From: Mycobacterium deserti
GTDB lineage: Bacteria > Actinomycetota > Actinomycetes > Mycobacteriales > Mycobacteriaceae
Reading direction: 5' to 3'
DNA length: 64,000 nucleotides
NCBI RefSeq assembly: GCF_025345615.1
Contig: NZ_JAODWD010000004.1
Span: forward strand, 124,001 to 188,000
Shown: piece after piece, positions 1 to 10,039 of the stretch
Layout of the letters: each line of letters opens with the position of its first letter
Position numbering within the stretch: the stretch's first letter is position 1
The notes under the pieces: generated by a model
Database searches by the model: none
The model's input: the letters and a program-made list of their open reading frames with translations, nothing else
Told to the model about the DNA's origin: nothing
Translations under genes and position numbers: made by a program

Positions 1-1
1 G

Positions 2-781
2 GCCGTGGTGGGCCGTCGCATCGACGCGGTCGGCTACATGCTGCCGACTCTGTGCGCGTTCCTCGTCGCATTGGCCGTGTTCACTTTTGAAAACCACTGG
101 CACGTCGGCGTCGACAGCCTGCGCGCGCTGGCGGCGCCGCTGGCGACCTTCCTGCCAGGCGCGGCGATCACATTGGCGGTCATCGAGTTGTCCACCCGCC
201 ACGTGGTGTCGGGGGCCAGTCGGCTGGTCGCGGGTTTCATGCAGATCGTCCAACTGGCGTTCGGCATCCTGATCGCCGCGCAGGTGGCCGGTATCGCCGA
301 TACGGACCTCGTCACGACAGAGATCAACCGGCTCGGCCCGTGGGCGCCGTTTCTCGGTGTGCTGGTCTACGGGCTGGGCGCGATGCTGTACTTCGGGCCG
401 CCCACCCGCTTTCTGCCGTGGATGGTGCTGATGCTCTACTCCGCCTACGCCGGACAATGGGTCGGCAACGCGCTACTGGGCAGCTATGCCAGCGGGTTCG
501 GCGGCGGACTCACCCTGATCCTGTTCGCCTTGGCGATATCGCATCGCCCGAACACTCCGCCGACGGTGTCGCTGGTGCTGCCCGGCTTCTGGTTGCTCGT
601 GCCCGGCTCCTTGGGCTTCATGGGCGTGACGCAACTTCTCGGCACGCACGACACGGCCATCTTCACGGCGACGCTGATCTCGATGATGTCGATCGCCGTG
701 GGGGTGCAGACGGGACTTCTGTTGTGGCGGGCCGCTATTCAGCTGACCGATGCACCTCACCGGCGCGCGTTCCACGACTGA
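2..781 (+). CDS. Threonine/serine exporter (ThrE) family protein, 5'-truncated by window edge
   Basis: About 259 residues are visible and the frame stays open to the left edge, so the N-terminus lies outside the window. The visible part is almost entirely hydrophobic, with roughly eight membrane segments. It contains a PGSLGF-type loop (LLVPGSLGFMGV) near the C-terminal third, typical of the ThrE/DUF3815 exporter family, which moves threonine and serine out of the cell. It ends convergently with mpa, 60 bases away. Substrate is inferred from family only. Confidence 0.75.
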   Translation, partial: AVVGRRIDAVGYMLPTLCAFLVALAVFTFENHWHVGVDSLRALAAPLATFLPGAAITLAVIELSTRHVVSGASRLVAGFMQIVQLAFGILIAAQVAGIADTDLVTTEINRLGPWAPFLGVLVYGLGAMLYFGPPTRFLPWMVLMLYSAYAGQWVGNALLGSYASGFGGGLTLILFALAISHRPNTPPTVSLVLPGFWLLVPGSLGFMGVTQLLGTHDTAIFTATLISMMSIAVGVQTGLLLWRAAIQLTDAPHRRAFHD

Positions 782-841
782 CGCGACGCCGCGCGGCGGC
801 GTGTCGCCCGAGGGGACACGCACGCTCGCGCGGCGGAGAGG

Positions 842-2686
842 CTAGAGGTACTGGCCCAGGTTCGATTCGGTGTCGATCGCGCGCGACGCGCTGCTGCTCT
901 TGCCGGTGACCAGCGTGCGGATGTAGACGATCCGCTCGCCCTTCTTGCCCGAGATCCGCGCCCAGTCATCGGGATTGGTGGTGTTGGGCAGGTCCTCGTT
1001 CTCGGCGAACTCGTCGACGATCGAGTCGAGCAGATGCTGGATGCGCAGACCGGGTTGACCGGTCTCGAGCACCGCCTTGATCGCGTTCTTCTTCGCTCGG
1101 TCGACGACGTTCTGGATCATCGCGCCGGAGTTGAAGTCCTTGAAGTACATGACTTCCTTGTCACCGTTGGCGTAGGTGACCTCCAGGAACCGGTTGTCGT
1201 CGATCTCGGCGTACATCCGGTCGACGACCTTCTCGATCATCGCCTTGAGGCACAGCGACTTGTCCCCGTTGAACTCGGCGAGGTCGTCGACGTGCACCGG
1301 CAGTTCCTCGGTGAGGTACTTGCTGAAGATGTCCTGCGCCGCTTCGGCATCCGGCCGCTCGATCTTGATCTTGACGTCCAGGCGACCGGGCCGCAGGATC
1401 GCGGGGTCGATCATGTCCTCACGGTTGGACGCGCCGATCACGATGACGTTCTCCAAGCCTTCGACGCCGTCGATCTCGCTCAGCAGCTGCGGGACCACCG
1501 TGGTCTCCACGTCCGAGCTCACACCGGTGCCGCGGGTGCGGAAGATCGAGTCCATCTCGTCGAAGAACACGATCACCGGCGTCCCCTCAGACGCCTTCTC
1601 GCGCGCCCGCTGGAAGATCAGCCGGATGTGGCGCTCGGTTTCGCCGACGAACTTGTTCAGCAGCTCCGGACCCTTGATGTTGAGGAAGTAGCTCTTCGCC
1701 TCGCGGGCGTCGTCACCACGGACCTCTGCCATCTTCTTGGCCAGCGAATTGGCCACCGCCTTGGCGATCAGCGTCTTACCGCACCCGGGCGGGCCGTAGA
1801 GCAGCACGCCCTTGGGCGGACGCAGCGAGTACTCGCGGTAGAGCTCCTTGTGCAGGAACGGCAGTTCCACCGCGTCGCGGATCTGCTCGATCTGCCGGCC
1901 CAGGCCACCGATGTCGTTGTAGCTGACGTCGGGCACCTCCTCCAGGACCAGGTCCTCGACCTCGGCCTTGGGGATGCGCTCGAACGCGTAGCCGGCCTTG
2001 GTGTCCACCAGCAGCGAGTCCCCGGGACGCAGCTTGCGCGGCCGCAGATCGTCTTCGTCTTCTTCGGCGTCGGGTTCTGCCACGATGTGCTCGGCGGCCA
2101 CCAACGGCTCGGCCAGCCACACGATGCGCTCCTCGTCGGCGTGCCCGACGACCAGTGCGCGGTGCCCGTCGGACAGGATCTCGCGCAGTGTGCTGATCTC
2201 ACCGACGGCCTCGAAGTTGCCCGCCTCCACGACGGTCAGCGCCTCATTGAGGCGCACGGTCTGGCCCTGCTTGAGCACGCTGGTGTCGATGTTCGGCGAG
2301 CACGTCAGCCGCATCTTGCGGCCGGAGGTGAACACGTCGACGGTGTCGTCCTCCTGGACCGACAGCAGCACGCCGTAACCGCTCGGCGGCTGCCCCAGAC
2401 GATCGACCTCCTCGCGAAGGGCGAGCAATTGCTGACGGGCCTCTTTGAGAGTCTCCATCAACTTTGCGTTACGGGAAGCGAGCGAGTCGATTCGGGCCTC
2501 GAGTTGATGCACATCGCGAGCGCTGCGTAGTCCGCTCTGCGGTCCTACCGCGTTCTCCAACTGCTCGCGCAAGAGCGCCGCTTCCCGCCTCAGCTCCTCA
2601 AGCTCGGCGGCGTCCTCGCTGGACATGCCTGATTCGTTAGTGTGGAAGCCGTCTGAAAAAGCTTCAGAACGCTCGGACTCACTCAT
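842..2686 (-). CDS. mpa: Mycobacterial proteasome-associated ATPase Mpa (ARC)
   Basis: This 614-residue AAA ATPase unfolds Pup-tagged proteins and feeds them into the 20S proteasome. An N-terminal coiled coil (about residues 25-97, Glu/Leu/Arg rich) recruits Pup. Two OB-like regions follow (about 100-240). The AAA domain has Walker A GPPGCGKT at 298-305 and Walker [11 protein letters not shown] at 371-380. The last three residues are QYL, the proteasome-docking tail. Length matches the mycobacterial family (about 609 residues). The start is ATG with a nearby purine-rich stretch. It is divergent from the secreted-protein gene at 2832, with 145 bases between. Confidence 0.97.
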   Translation of the reverse strand: MSESERSEAFSDGFHTNESGMSSEDAAELEELRREAALLREQLENAVGPQSGLRSARDVHQLEARIDSLASRNAKLMETLKEARQQLLALREEVDRLGQPPSGYGVLLSVQEDDTVDVFTSGRKMRLTCSPNIDTSVLKQGQTVRLNEALTVVEAGNFEAVGEISTLREILSDGHRALVVGHADEERIVWLAEPLVAAEHIVAEPDAEEDEDDLRPRKLRPGDSLLVDTKAGYAFERIPKAEVEDLVLEEVPDVSYNDIGGLGRQIEQIRDAVELPFLHKELYREYSLRPPKGVLLYGPPGCGKTLIAKAVANSLAKKMAEVRGDDAREAKSYFLNIKGPELLNKFVGETERHIRLIFQRAREKASEGTPVIVFFDEMDSIFRTRGTGVSSDVETTVVPQLLSEIDGVEGLENVIVIGASNREDMIDPAILRPGRLDVKIKIERPDAEAAQDIFSKYLTEELPVHVDDLAEFNGDKSLCLKAMIEKVVDRMYAEIDDNRFLEVTYANGDKEVMYFKDFNSGAMIQNVVDRAKKNAIKAVLETGQPGLRIQHLLDSIVDEFAENEDLPNTTNPDDWARISGKKGERIVYIRTLVTGKSSSASRAIDTESNLGQYL

Positions 2687-2831
2687 GTTGCGCCCCTTCC
2701 CGCACCGGATGTTGGTGCAGTAACAACTTCAACGCTACCGGCGATTCAGCCTTTGTGTGCGGTGTAGGAATTCGACACACCAGCAACACTGTTAACCTCT
2801 CTGGAGTGCTGGGCCGATCGAAAGGACAATC

Positions 2832-3317
2832 GTGACCCTGAAAACCCTCGTTACCGGCGTAGCGGCCATCGGAGTCGTCGGCGCTGCGGCAGCAGGTGTG
2901 ACGTCTCTTGTGTCGCCTGCTGTGTCGGCCGCGCCCGCTGTGCAGTCGGTGGTGTGGGACACCCCCATGCCGCTGCAGCCGATGCCGTGCAACGTGACGC
3001 CCGACCAGCTGCGTTCGGTGATCGACGGGCTGCTTGCTCCCGGCGTGCCGGCCCGCACCGGCAAGAGCGACCTCGTGGAAGGCGGTGTCGGTTTCAGCGA
3101 CGGCGCACTCGCCGATAGAGCGATCAAGAAGGCCTACGCCAACGGGTCACTGCCCGTCGCGTACGACGTGTCGGCGCCGGTCTGCAACGGTCCCACCGTC
3201 AGTGCGACGCTGTCGGCCAAGGGGCAGACCATGAACGCCGCGTTCGTCCCGGGCGGCCGCTTCGGATGGTCACTCTCACGGGCTTCGGCCACGCAGGCAC
3301 TGAGCCTCTTCGGCTGA
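2832..3317 (+). CDS. Secreted low-molecular-weight antigen Mtb12-like protein
   Basis: A 161-residue protein with a GTG start and an AAAGGA ribosome site just upstream. It has an N-terminal Sec signal: a hydrophobic stretch ending in an AxA-type site (SAAPA) near residue 35. The mature part carries an Mtb12/LppK-like pattern: PDQLRSVIDGLL, then G/K-rich turns, a two-cysteine pair (Cys near 56 and 117) and a C-terminal strand with W before SRASATQALSLF. Function is unknown; members are secreted antigens. It lies 10 bases before a lipoprotein gene of similar layout and looks like its tandem paralogue. Confidence 0.7.
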   Translation: MTLKTLVTGVAAIGVVGAAAAGVTSLVSPAVSAAPAVQSVVWDTPMPLQPMPCNVTPDQLRSVIDGLLAPGVPARTGKSDLVEGGVGFSDGALADRAIKKAYANGSLPVAYDVSAPVCNGPTVSATLSAKGQTMNAAFVPGGRFGWSLSRASATQALSLFG

Positions 3318-3327
3318 CTTTCTGCGG

Positions 3328-3897
3328 TTGCCTTCTTTTAGCACCAAGGTCCTGAGCGCCGTCGCGATTGCGGCGGCGCTCGGGCTTGGTGCGTGCAGCG
3401 ACGAGCCCGAACAGGCCCGTCCCGCGGCATCAGCGACGACACCGGCGCCGCTCGAGAAGCCGCCGACGCCGACAGCCCCCTTCGGACCCGAGCCCTCGAC
3501 GGTTCCGCCGGCCGACATCGCCCCGCTGCCTGCCCCTGAGGCGCTCACCGACGTGATGGTGCGGATCGCCGACCCCGCGGTCCCCGGTGGGGACAAGCTC
3601 AACCTTGTCCAGCACGCCACGCCTGCCGACGCCGAGGCGCTGGACCGCTTCGGACGTGCGCTGGCCGACGGTGGTTACACGCCGCTGACGTTCGAAGCGC
3701 ACGAGTTGGTCTGGTCCGCCGAGAACCGCGGCAACGTGCTGGCCAACATCGTCGTCAAGACCGCGAATCCGCAGACCGGCGAGTTCGCCTTTCCCATGGA
3801 GTTCAGCCCCACCGACACCGGGTCGTGGCAGCTGACCCGGGAGACCGCCGACATGCTGCTGCAATTGGGCCAGCCGGCGCCGACACCTCCCGGCTGA
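3328..3897 (+). CDS. lppK: LppK-like lipoprotein
   Basis: A 189-residue protein with a TTG start. The signal peptide ends in lipobox LGAC with Cys23 as the lipidation site. A Pro/Thr/Ala-rich linker (about 25-75) follows, then a globular Mtb12-like domain (about 78-185) ending SWQLTRETADMLLQL. It occupies the position of lppK (Rv2116) next to mpa. TTG is chosen because no ATG or GTG gives an intact signal peptide. Function is unknown; it is probably anchored on the outer face of the membrane. Confidence 0.75.
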   Translation: MPSFSTKVLSAVAIAAALGLGACSDEPEQARPAASATTPAPLEKPPTPTAPFGPEPSTVPPADIAPLPAPEALTDVMVRIADPAVPGGDKLNLVQHATPADAEALDRFGRALADGGYTPLTFEAHELVWSAENRGNVLANIVVKTANPQTGEFAFPMEFSPTDTGSWQLTRETADMLLQLGQPAPTPPG

Positions 3898-3907
3898 GCA
3901 CGCCGCG

Positions 3908-5121
<1,214 letters not shown>

Positions 5122-5123
5122 TC

Positions 5124-6008
5124 ATGACTGACGAACCGCCTCCGGTTCGACGGCCGGCACTGTCCCCGTCGCGGGCGGCCGACTTCAAGCAGTGCCCACT
5201 GCTGTACCGGTTCCGCGCCATCGACCGGCTGCCGGAGCCGTCGTCGACGGCGCAGGTGCGCGGTTCGGTCGTGCATGCGGCGCTGGAGCAGCTCTATTCG
5301 CTGCCCGCCGCACAGCGCGACCGCGACACCGCGCTCACGCTCGTCGATCCGGCGTGGGAGCGGGTGATCGCCGAGCGGCCGGAGGTGGCCGCCGACATCG
5401 AGCCCGAACTGCGCGCCGAAATGCTCGAGCAGGCGCGGGTGCTGCTGTCGGGGTACTACCGGCTAGAGGATCCGACGCGGTTCGATCCGCAGAGTTGCGA
5501 GCAGCGGGTCGAGGTGGAACTCGAGGACGGCACGCTGCTGCGCGGGTTCGTCGACCGCATCGACGTCGCCCCGACCGGTGAGCTGCGGGTGGTCGACTAC
5601 AAAACCGGCAAGGCACCCCCCGAGGCGCGGGCGCTGGCCGAATTCAAAGCCATGTTCCAGATGAAGTTCTACGCGGTGGCGCTGTTCCGGTCGCGCGGAG
5701 TGCTGCCCGCCCGGCTGAGGCTGCTCTACCTGGCCGACGGGCAGGTATTGGATTACTCCCCCGATCTCGACGAACTGCTGCGCTTCGAGAAGACGTTGAT
5801 CGCCATCTGGCGTGCCATCCAATCGGCCGGCGCTACAGGCGATTTCCGCCCCAGCCCGTCGCGGTTGTGCGACTGGTGTGCCCACCATTCCCGGTGCCCG
5901 GTCTTCGGCGGCACGCCGCCGCCGTACCCGGGCTGGCCGGATCATCCCGACGAGGGATCCGCGGCGGAAGCCGATGTCGTGCTGAGGACTTCGGAGTCGG
6001 CTGCGTGA
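5124..6008 (+). CDS. RecB-family PD-(D/E)XK exonuclease with iron-staple cysteines
   Basis: A 294-residue single-domain nuclease equivalent to Rv2119. The Mg-binding core is visible as GFVDRIDV followed by VVDYKTGK (the D...DxK signature). Four cysteines, Cys24 (FKQCP) and Cys249/252/258 (CxxCx5C), have the layout of the 4Fe-4S staple of AddB and Cas4 nucleases. No helicase domain is attached. The ATG at 5124 is chosen because homologues begin with this short lead followed by LSPSRAADF. Its TGA overlaps the GTG of the next gene. The DNA end-processing role is inferred. Confidence 0.88.
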   Translation: MTDEPPPVRRPALSPSRAADFKQCPLLYRFRAIDRLPEPSSTAQVRGSVVHAALEQLYSLPAAQRDRDTALTLVDPAWERVIAERPEVAADIEPELRAEMLEQARVLLSGYYRLEDPTRFDPQSCEQRVEVELEDGTLLRGFVDRIDVAPTGELRVVDYKTGKAPPEARALAEFKAMFQMKFYAVALFRSRGVLPARLRLLYLADGQVLDYSPDLDELLRFEKTLIAIWRAIQSAGATGDFRPSPSRLCDWCAHHSRCPVFGGTPPPYPGWPDHPDEGSAAEADVVLRTSESAA

Positions 6009-6802
6009 TCGATTGTCATTACCGTCGGGTCGGCACCGACGGTGAGGGTGAACTGTTCGACCCCACCGACGGCACACGCAGCAACTGGGATTCGGGCATC
6101 CAGCACGGCTCGCCGCCGCTGGCGTTGATGACCAAGCTGATCGAGGAACTCGCCGCCGAGTCGAACCTGCGCGTCGGCCGTCTCACGCTCGACATCCTCG
6201 GCGCCATACCGGTGGCCCGTGTCCGGGTGCGCGCATGGGTGCAGCGTCCCGGCACCCGCATCGCCATGCTGATCGCCGAGATGTCGGCGGCCCGTCCCGA
6301 CGGAACGCAGCGAGCGGTCGCGCGGGTGACGGCCTGGCTGCTTGGCACCAGCGACACCGCCGACGCTGCGAGCGACCGCTATTCGCCGATGATCGAGGGC
6401 GAGGCGGTCCCGGTGCCACACAGCTGGCACGGCGCCACGGGCTACCTGGATACGGTCGACTGGCGCCGCCAACCGGACTCTGGCGGAACCGGAAACGAGG
6501 CATGGCTGAGTCCGCTTGTGCCGCTGGTGGATTCGGAGCCGACGACTGACCTGCAACGCCTCGCGATGGTGGTCGATTCGGCCAACGGGGCCGGTGCCGC
6601 GCTGGATCCCGAGGAGTTCATGTTCATGAACACCGACACCGTCGTGCATCTGCACCGGCTTCCGGTGGGCGGTGATTTCGGTTTGCGGGCACGGGGATCC
6701 ATCGGCCCCGACGGTATCGGCGTCACCACCGCCGAACTGTTCGACCGGCATGGCTTCATCGGCACATCCGCGCAGACTTTGCTAATACAGCGCCGCTCAT
6801 GA
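6005..6802 (+). CDS. Thioesterase-like (double hotdog) family protein
   Basis: A 265-residue protein starting with GTG that overlaps the previous stop as GTGA. The layout fits an acyl-CoA thioesterase double hotdog fold: first half with GSPPLALMTKLIEEL and LTLDILGAIPVARV, second half ending with TVVHLHRLPVGGDFGLRARGS, DRHGFIGTSAQTLLIQRR. The family hydrolyses or binds acyl thioesters; the real substrate cannot be read from sequence. Translational coupling to the nuclease upstream and DinB downstream suggests one transcript. Confidence 0.75.
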   Translation: MIDCHYRRVGTDGEGELFDPTDGTRSNWDSGIQHGSPPLALMTKLIEELAAESNLRVGRLTLDILGAIPVARVRVRAWVQRPGTRIAMLIAEMSAARPDGTQRAVARVTAWLLGTSDTADAASDRYSPMIEGEAVPVPHSWHGATGYLDTVDWRRQPDSGGTGNEAWLSPLVPLVDSEPTTDLQRLAMVVDSANGAGAALDPEEFMFMNTDTVVHLHRLPVGGDFGLRARGSIGPDGIGVTTAELFDRHGFIGTSAQTLLIQRRS

Positions 6803-7260
6803 CCGATGACCTCCTGTACCAGTTCGACCTCGCGTGGGCGCTGGCCGACCTGCACCTGTCGGCACTGAGTGAGGATGACTTCCTCGCAGAACCCGCAGCG
6901 CTGTGCTGGACCGTGCGACCCGATACGGACGGGGTGTGGCGACCGGACTTCGCTGACACCGAACCCGATCCGATTCCGGTGCCGACGGTCGGCTGGCTGA
7001 CCTGGCACATCATCTGGTGGTGGTCGGCCACGATCGACCGGGTGACGGGCGCGATCCCGCGCGGGCCGGACGAGGTGGCATGGCCCGGTGACGGCGCAGC
7101 CGCGGTGCAGCAGATTCGGGACCTTGCCGCACAGTGGCGCGATCACCTCGCGGCGTTGGGCTCCGAACACACACGCACCGCGCTGTGGCTGAATGTCGAA
7201 CTGACGAAGAACATCTCGGAGATCGGGCAGCTACGCCTGCTGCATGCCGCCGGCCGCTAA
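6799..7260 (+). CDS. DinB-like metalloenzyme family protein
   Basis: A 153-residue four-helix-bundle protein of the DinB/YfiT group. The metal-ligand type histidines are seen at LHLSAL (helix 1) and WLTWHIIWWW (helix 2-3), with a weaker third position near the C-terminus. The mycobacterial relatives are often mycothiol-dependent transferases, but no such activity is shown here. It overlaps the thioesterase-like gene as ATGA. It is followed by 45 bases holding the putative ArsR operator. Confidence 0.75.
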   Translation: MTDDLLYQFDLAWALADLHLSALSEDDFLAEPAALCWTVRPDTDGVWRPDFADTEPDPIPVPTVGWLTWHIIWWWSATIDRVTGAIPRGPDEVAWPGDGAAAVQQIRDLAAQWRDHLAALGSEHTRTALWLNVELTKNISEIGQLRLLHAAGR

Positions 7261-7274
7261 CTTTATTCGCTTGC

Positions 7275-7286
7275 ATCTATATAGAT
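7275..7286. promoter_or_regulatory. Palindromic operator, probably for the ArsR-type regulator
   Basis: ATCTATATAGAT is a perfect 12-base palindrome, A/T-rich in a very G/C-rich context. It lies 19 bases before the ATG of the ArsR gene. ArsR family dimers commonly bind such imperfect palindromes over their own promoter, so autoregulation is the simplest reading. No binding data are available. Confidence 0.55.
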
Positions 7287-7305
7287 CATCTGCAATGCTG
7301 CTGGG

Positions 7306-7623
7306 ATGGATGTCTTCGAAGCGGTCGCCGAACCGAGTCGGCGCGCCCTGCTCGACGCATTGATCGAGGGTGAGCGCACGGCGGGCGAGCTCGTGGCCAC
7401 CCTGCCGGGACTGACTCAGCCGACGGTCTCTCGGCACCTGCGCGTGCTGCGCGAAGTCGGCCTCGTCGAGGTCCGTCCCGATGCCCAGCGCCGCATCTAC
7501 GCGCTGCGGGCGGACGGTCTGGTCGCCATCGACGAGTGGATCGACCGCTACCGGCAGTACTGGGCCGCCCATCTCGATGCCCTCGAACAGCACCTGCACC
7601 GCAAGGCGAAGGAGTCGCAATGA
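7306..7623 (+). CDS. ArsR-family winged-helix regulator
   Basis: A 105-residue winged-helix protein. The DNA-binding helix is LTQPTVSRHLRVLREVGLV (about residues 35-53), preceded by EPSRRALLDALIEGERTAGEL. No metal-binding CxC is present, so it is not a classical metal sensor. It belongs to the SdpR-like subgroup that is paired with SRPBCC genes. It overlaps the SRPBCC gene as ATGA, so the pair is translationally coupled and likely controlled through the palindrome at 7275-7286. Confidence 0.9.
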   Translation: MDVFEAVAEPSRRALLDALIEGERTAGELVATLPGLTQPTVSRHLRVLREVGLVEVRPDAQRRIYALRADGLVAIDEWIDRYRQYWAAHLDALEQHLHRKAKESQ

Positions 7624-8132
7624 CCGATCGCGATGGCCGACTGACGGTCGAAGGAGACCGCGCGGTACTGAATTTCGAACGTCGCCTGCCCTTCCCGATC
7701 GAGGCCGTGTGGTCGGCGATCACCGACGCAAGCGAGCGCGGGCAGTGGTTCGGAGAGACGACGCTCGACGCCCGCGAGGGAGGCGCCATCGAGATGGTGG
7801 CCACCGGGCCACCGCTGCCGCCGGAACGCAAGCGGATGACGGGTCGCGTTCTCGTCTGGGACCCACCGCACGTGTTCGAACACGAGTGGAAGCAACCGAT
7901 CGTCGAAGACGGTGTGGTGCGATACGAACTGCGCAGCGACGGGGACGGCACGTTGCTTCGATTCAGCCACCGGGGGCTGAGCGTCCGCAACGCCGGCGGA
8001 TTCCGCTCGGGCACTCACGCGTTCCTGGATCGGCTGCAGTGTTACCTCGCCGGAGAGCCGTTGCCGGACTGGATTACTCGCAGTCAAGAGGTGGCGGCGG
8101 CGAGCCGTCAGTCAACAGGCTTGAGTTCCTGA
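7620..8132 (+). CDS. SRPBCC (AHSA1/CalC-type) domain protein
   Basis: A 170-residue START-like protein binding an unknown hydrophobic ligand. It shows the family layout: FERRLPFPIEAVWSAITDASERGQWF at the start, GRVLVWDPPHVFEHEW in the middle and GTLLRFSHRGL toward the end. The ATG overlaps the TGA of the ArsR gene. Its last 25 bases overlap the oppositely oriented oxidoreductase gene. ArsR-AHSA1 pairs are common in Actinobacteria, but their ligands are mostly undefined. Confidence 0.88.
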   Translation: MTDRDGRLTVEGDRAVLNFERRLPFPIEAVWSAITDASERGQWFGETTLDAREGGAIEMVATGPPLPPERKRMTGRVLVWDPPHVFEHEWKQPIVEDGVVRYELRSDGDGTLLRFSHRGLSVRNAGGFRSGTHAFLDRLQCYLAGEPLPDWITRSQEVAAASRQSTGLSS

Positions 8133-9478
8133 AGCATCGTCGGCACCAGTTCGCTGACTGTCGGGTGGATGTGCATGGTGCGCGAAATCGCCGTATAGGG
8201 CAGCTTGGCGGTCATGACGTCGAGGATGTCCTGAACCACCTCGTCGCCGCCGACACCCAGAATCGCCGCGCCGAGAATCTGCTCGGTCTCGGCGTCGACC
8301 ACCACCTTCATGAAGCCCTGGGTCTCGCCCTTCTCGACGGCGCGACCGACCCGCGCCATGGGCCGCTTGCCCACCAACGCCTTTCGACCTGACTTACGCA
8401 CCTCGGCGACGGTCAGGCCGGCCCGCCCGAGCGGCGGATCGATGTAGAGCGCGTAGGTGGGCACCCGGTCACTGATGCGCCGCGGATCGTCGTCGAGGAG
8501 GTTGGCGGCCACGATCTCGAAGTCGTTGTAGGACGTGTGGGTGAACGCGCCGCGTCCGTTGCAGTCCCCCATCGCCCAGATGTGTTCGACGTTGGTCCGG
8601 CACTGGTCGTCGACGACGATGTTGCCGCGGGAATCGGTCTCGACGCCCGCGTTCTCCAGACCGAGGTCGTCGGTGTTGGCCCGTCGCCCGATCGCCAGCA
8701 ACACATGGGTCCCGGCGATGGGGTCGGCGCCGTCGCGCGGGATAACCTCGAAACCGTTCTCACGCTTGCGGAACGAGATCGCCGACGCATTGAGTTCGAC
8801 CGCGATGCCCTCGTTCTCGAGGATGTCTCTGATGGCGGCCGAGACGTCCTCGTCCTCGCGTGACGTCAGCCGCGGCCCCTTCTCGACGACGGTGACCCGG
8901 GCGCCGAAGCGGCGGTACATCTGCGCGAACTCCAGCGCGATGTAGCTTCCGCCGATGACGACAAGATGCTCGGGGATGACGTCCAGGTCGAGGATGTCGA
9001 CGTTGGTCATGTAGTCGATCTCGGACAGTCCCGGCATGTCGGGAACGACGGCGCGGCCGCCCACATTGAGGAAGATGCGGTCGGCCTCCAACACGCGATC
9101 GTCGACCCGCAGTGTGTGTGGGTCTTCGAAGCGGGCATGGCCGCGCAGGAAGGTGCATCCGTCCATGCCGTCGAGCCACGATTCGAGGCCATGGCGGTCG
9201 TCGAGCATGATTCTGTCCTTGCGCGCCTTCACCTTGCCCATGTCGACGGTGATTTCGCCTGTGGCTACGCCGTATTCGGCACCGCGGCGGGCGAGGTGGG
9301 CGGCGTGGGCACTGGCGACCAGGGTCTTGGTCGGAATGCATCCGTAGTTGACACACGTGCCGCCGACGAGTTTGCGCTCGACTACCGCTACCTTGTGGCC
9401 CGCCTCGGTCAGCCTGCCCGCGAGCGGCGGGCCTGCCTGGCCTGCACCGACGATGATCGCGTCGAATTTCTCTGCCAC
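8108..9478 (-). CDS. FAD-dependent pyridine nucleotide-disulfide oxidoreductase (mercuric reductase-like)
   Basis: A 456-residue flavoenzyme. It has an N-terminal FAD dinucleotide fold GAGQAG (about 11-16), the redox disulfide GGTCVNYGCIPTK (about 39-51), an NAD(P) fold near VVIGGSYIALEFAQ, a second FAD motif IWAMGDCNG and the C-terminal dimer domain with the catalytic pair HIHP. The fold and active site match dihydrolipoamide dehydrogenase and mercuric reductase families. There is no N-terminal HMA domain or terminal vicinal cysteine pair, so mercury reduction is not supported. The physiological substrate is unknown. Confidence 0.88.
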   Translation of the reverse strand: MAEKFDAIIVGAGQAGPPLAGRLTEAGHKVAVVERKLVGGTCVNYGCIPTKTLVASAHAAHLARRGAEYGVATGEITVDMGKVKARKDRIMLDDRHGLESWLDGMDGCTFLRGHARFEDPHTLRVDDRVLEADRIFLNVGGRAVVPDMPGLSEIDYMTNVDILDLDVIPEHLVVIGGSYIALEFAQMYRRFGARVTVVEKGPRLTSREDEDVSAAIRDILENEGIAVELNASAISFRKRENGFEVIPRDGADPIAGTHVLLAIGRRANTDDLGLENAGVETDSRGNIVVDDQCRTNVEHIWAMGDCNGRGAFTHTSYNDFEIVAANLLDDDPRRISDRVPTYALYIDPPLGRAGLTVAEVRKSGRKALVGKRPMARVGRAVEKGETQGFMKVVVDAETEQILGAAILGVGGDEVVQDILDVMTAKLPYTAISRTMHIHPTVSELVPTMLQELKPVD

Positions 9479-9488
9479 CGAACGACGC

Positions 9489-9971
9489 TCAGATCACGCT
9501 GACGAGGAAGGCGAGCAAAAATCCACCGCCGACGGCGACAATGTCCTCGATGATCGCGCCGGGACGGTCTTGTCCGCCGCGCGCCGAGGCCAGCCGCTGC
9601 CTGGCCTCCGCGCCTGCCAAGGTGCCGAGCACCGCGCCGACGATGCCTGCGCCCAACGCGCTGAATGTGTGGAAGAACGCGCTGCCGATCACCGCACCCG
9701 CGAATCCACCCATGAGCAACCGGGTGATGAACTGCGGCGCCGTCTTGCGGCTCGGTGTCTTCGGCAGCTGATCGGTGACCAGCTCCAGCAGGAGGAAGAT
9801 GGTCAGAACCGTGACGGTGATGGGATGGGCGATCCACTCCGACCACTTGCCGTCGACGTCGATCCAGCCGAGAAACGCACCCCACGCCACGACGGCCGGC
9901 GCCGTCAGCGCACGGAGGCCGGCGATGACGCCGATCCCCAAAGCGAGCACGATAACCAGGACCTGCGTCAT
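9489..9971 (-). CDS. DUF4126 membrane protein (Rv2120c-like)
   Basis: A 160-residue membrane protein with four to five hydrophobic segments and glycine-rich turns (GIGVIAGLRALTAPAVVAWG near the start; GGFAGAVIGSAFF and GAVLGTLAGAEARQ in the middle). It corresponds by position to Rv2120c beside hisG. Function is unknown. It lies 68 bases after hisG on the same strand and may share its transcript. Confidence 0.82.
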   Translation of the reverse strand: MTQVLVIVLALGIGVIAGLRALTAPAVVAWGAFLGWIDVDGKWSEWIAHPITVTVLTIFLLLELVTDQLPKTPSRKTAPQFITRLLMGGFAGAVIGSAFFHTFSALGAGIVGAVLGTLAGAEARQRLASARGGQDRPGAIIEDIVAVGGGFLLAFLVSVI

Positions 9972-10039
9972 GCGAACCTCCCGACCGGCGTAAACGTCCT
10001 GCAGGACGCTAACACGCAGCCCGCAAACCGGCCGGACAA

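Noticed and set aside
1034..2530. A 498-codon plus-strand frame opposite mpa
   Set aside because: It mirrors the third-codon bias of mpa; no family pattern is visible in the translation.
8108..9478. Mercury resistance (merA) reading of the disulfide oxidoreductase
   Set aside because: There is no N-terminal metal-binding domain, no terminal cysteine pair and no mer genes around it; the ArsR gene nearby lacks metal-site cysteines.
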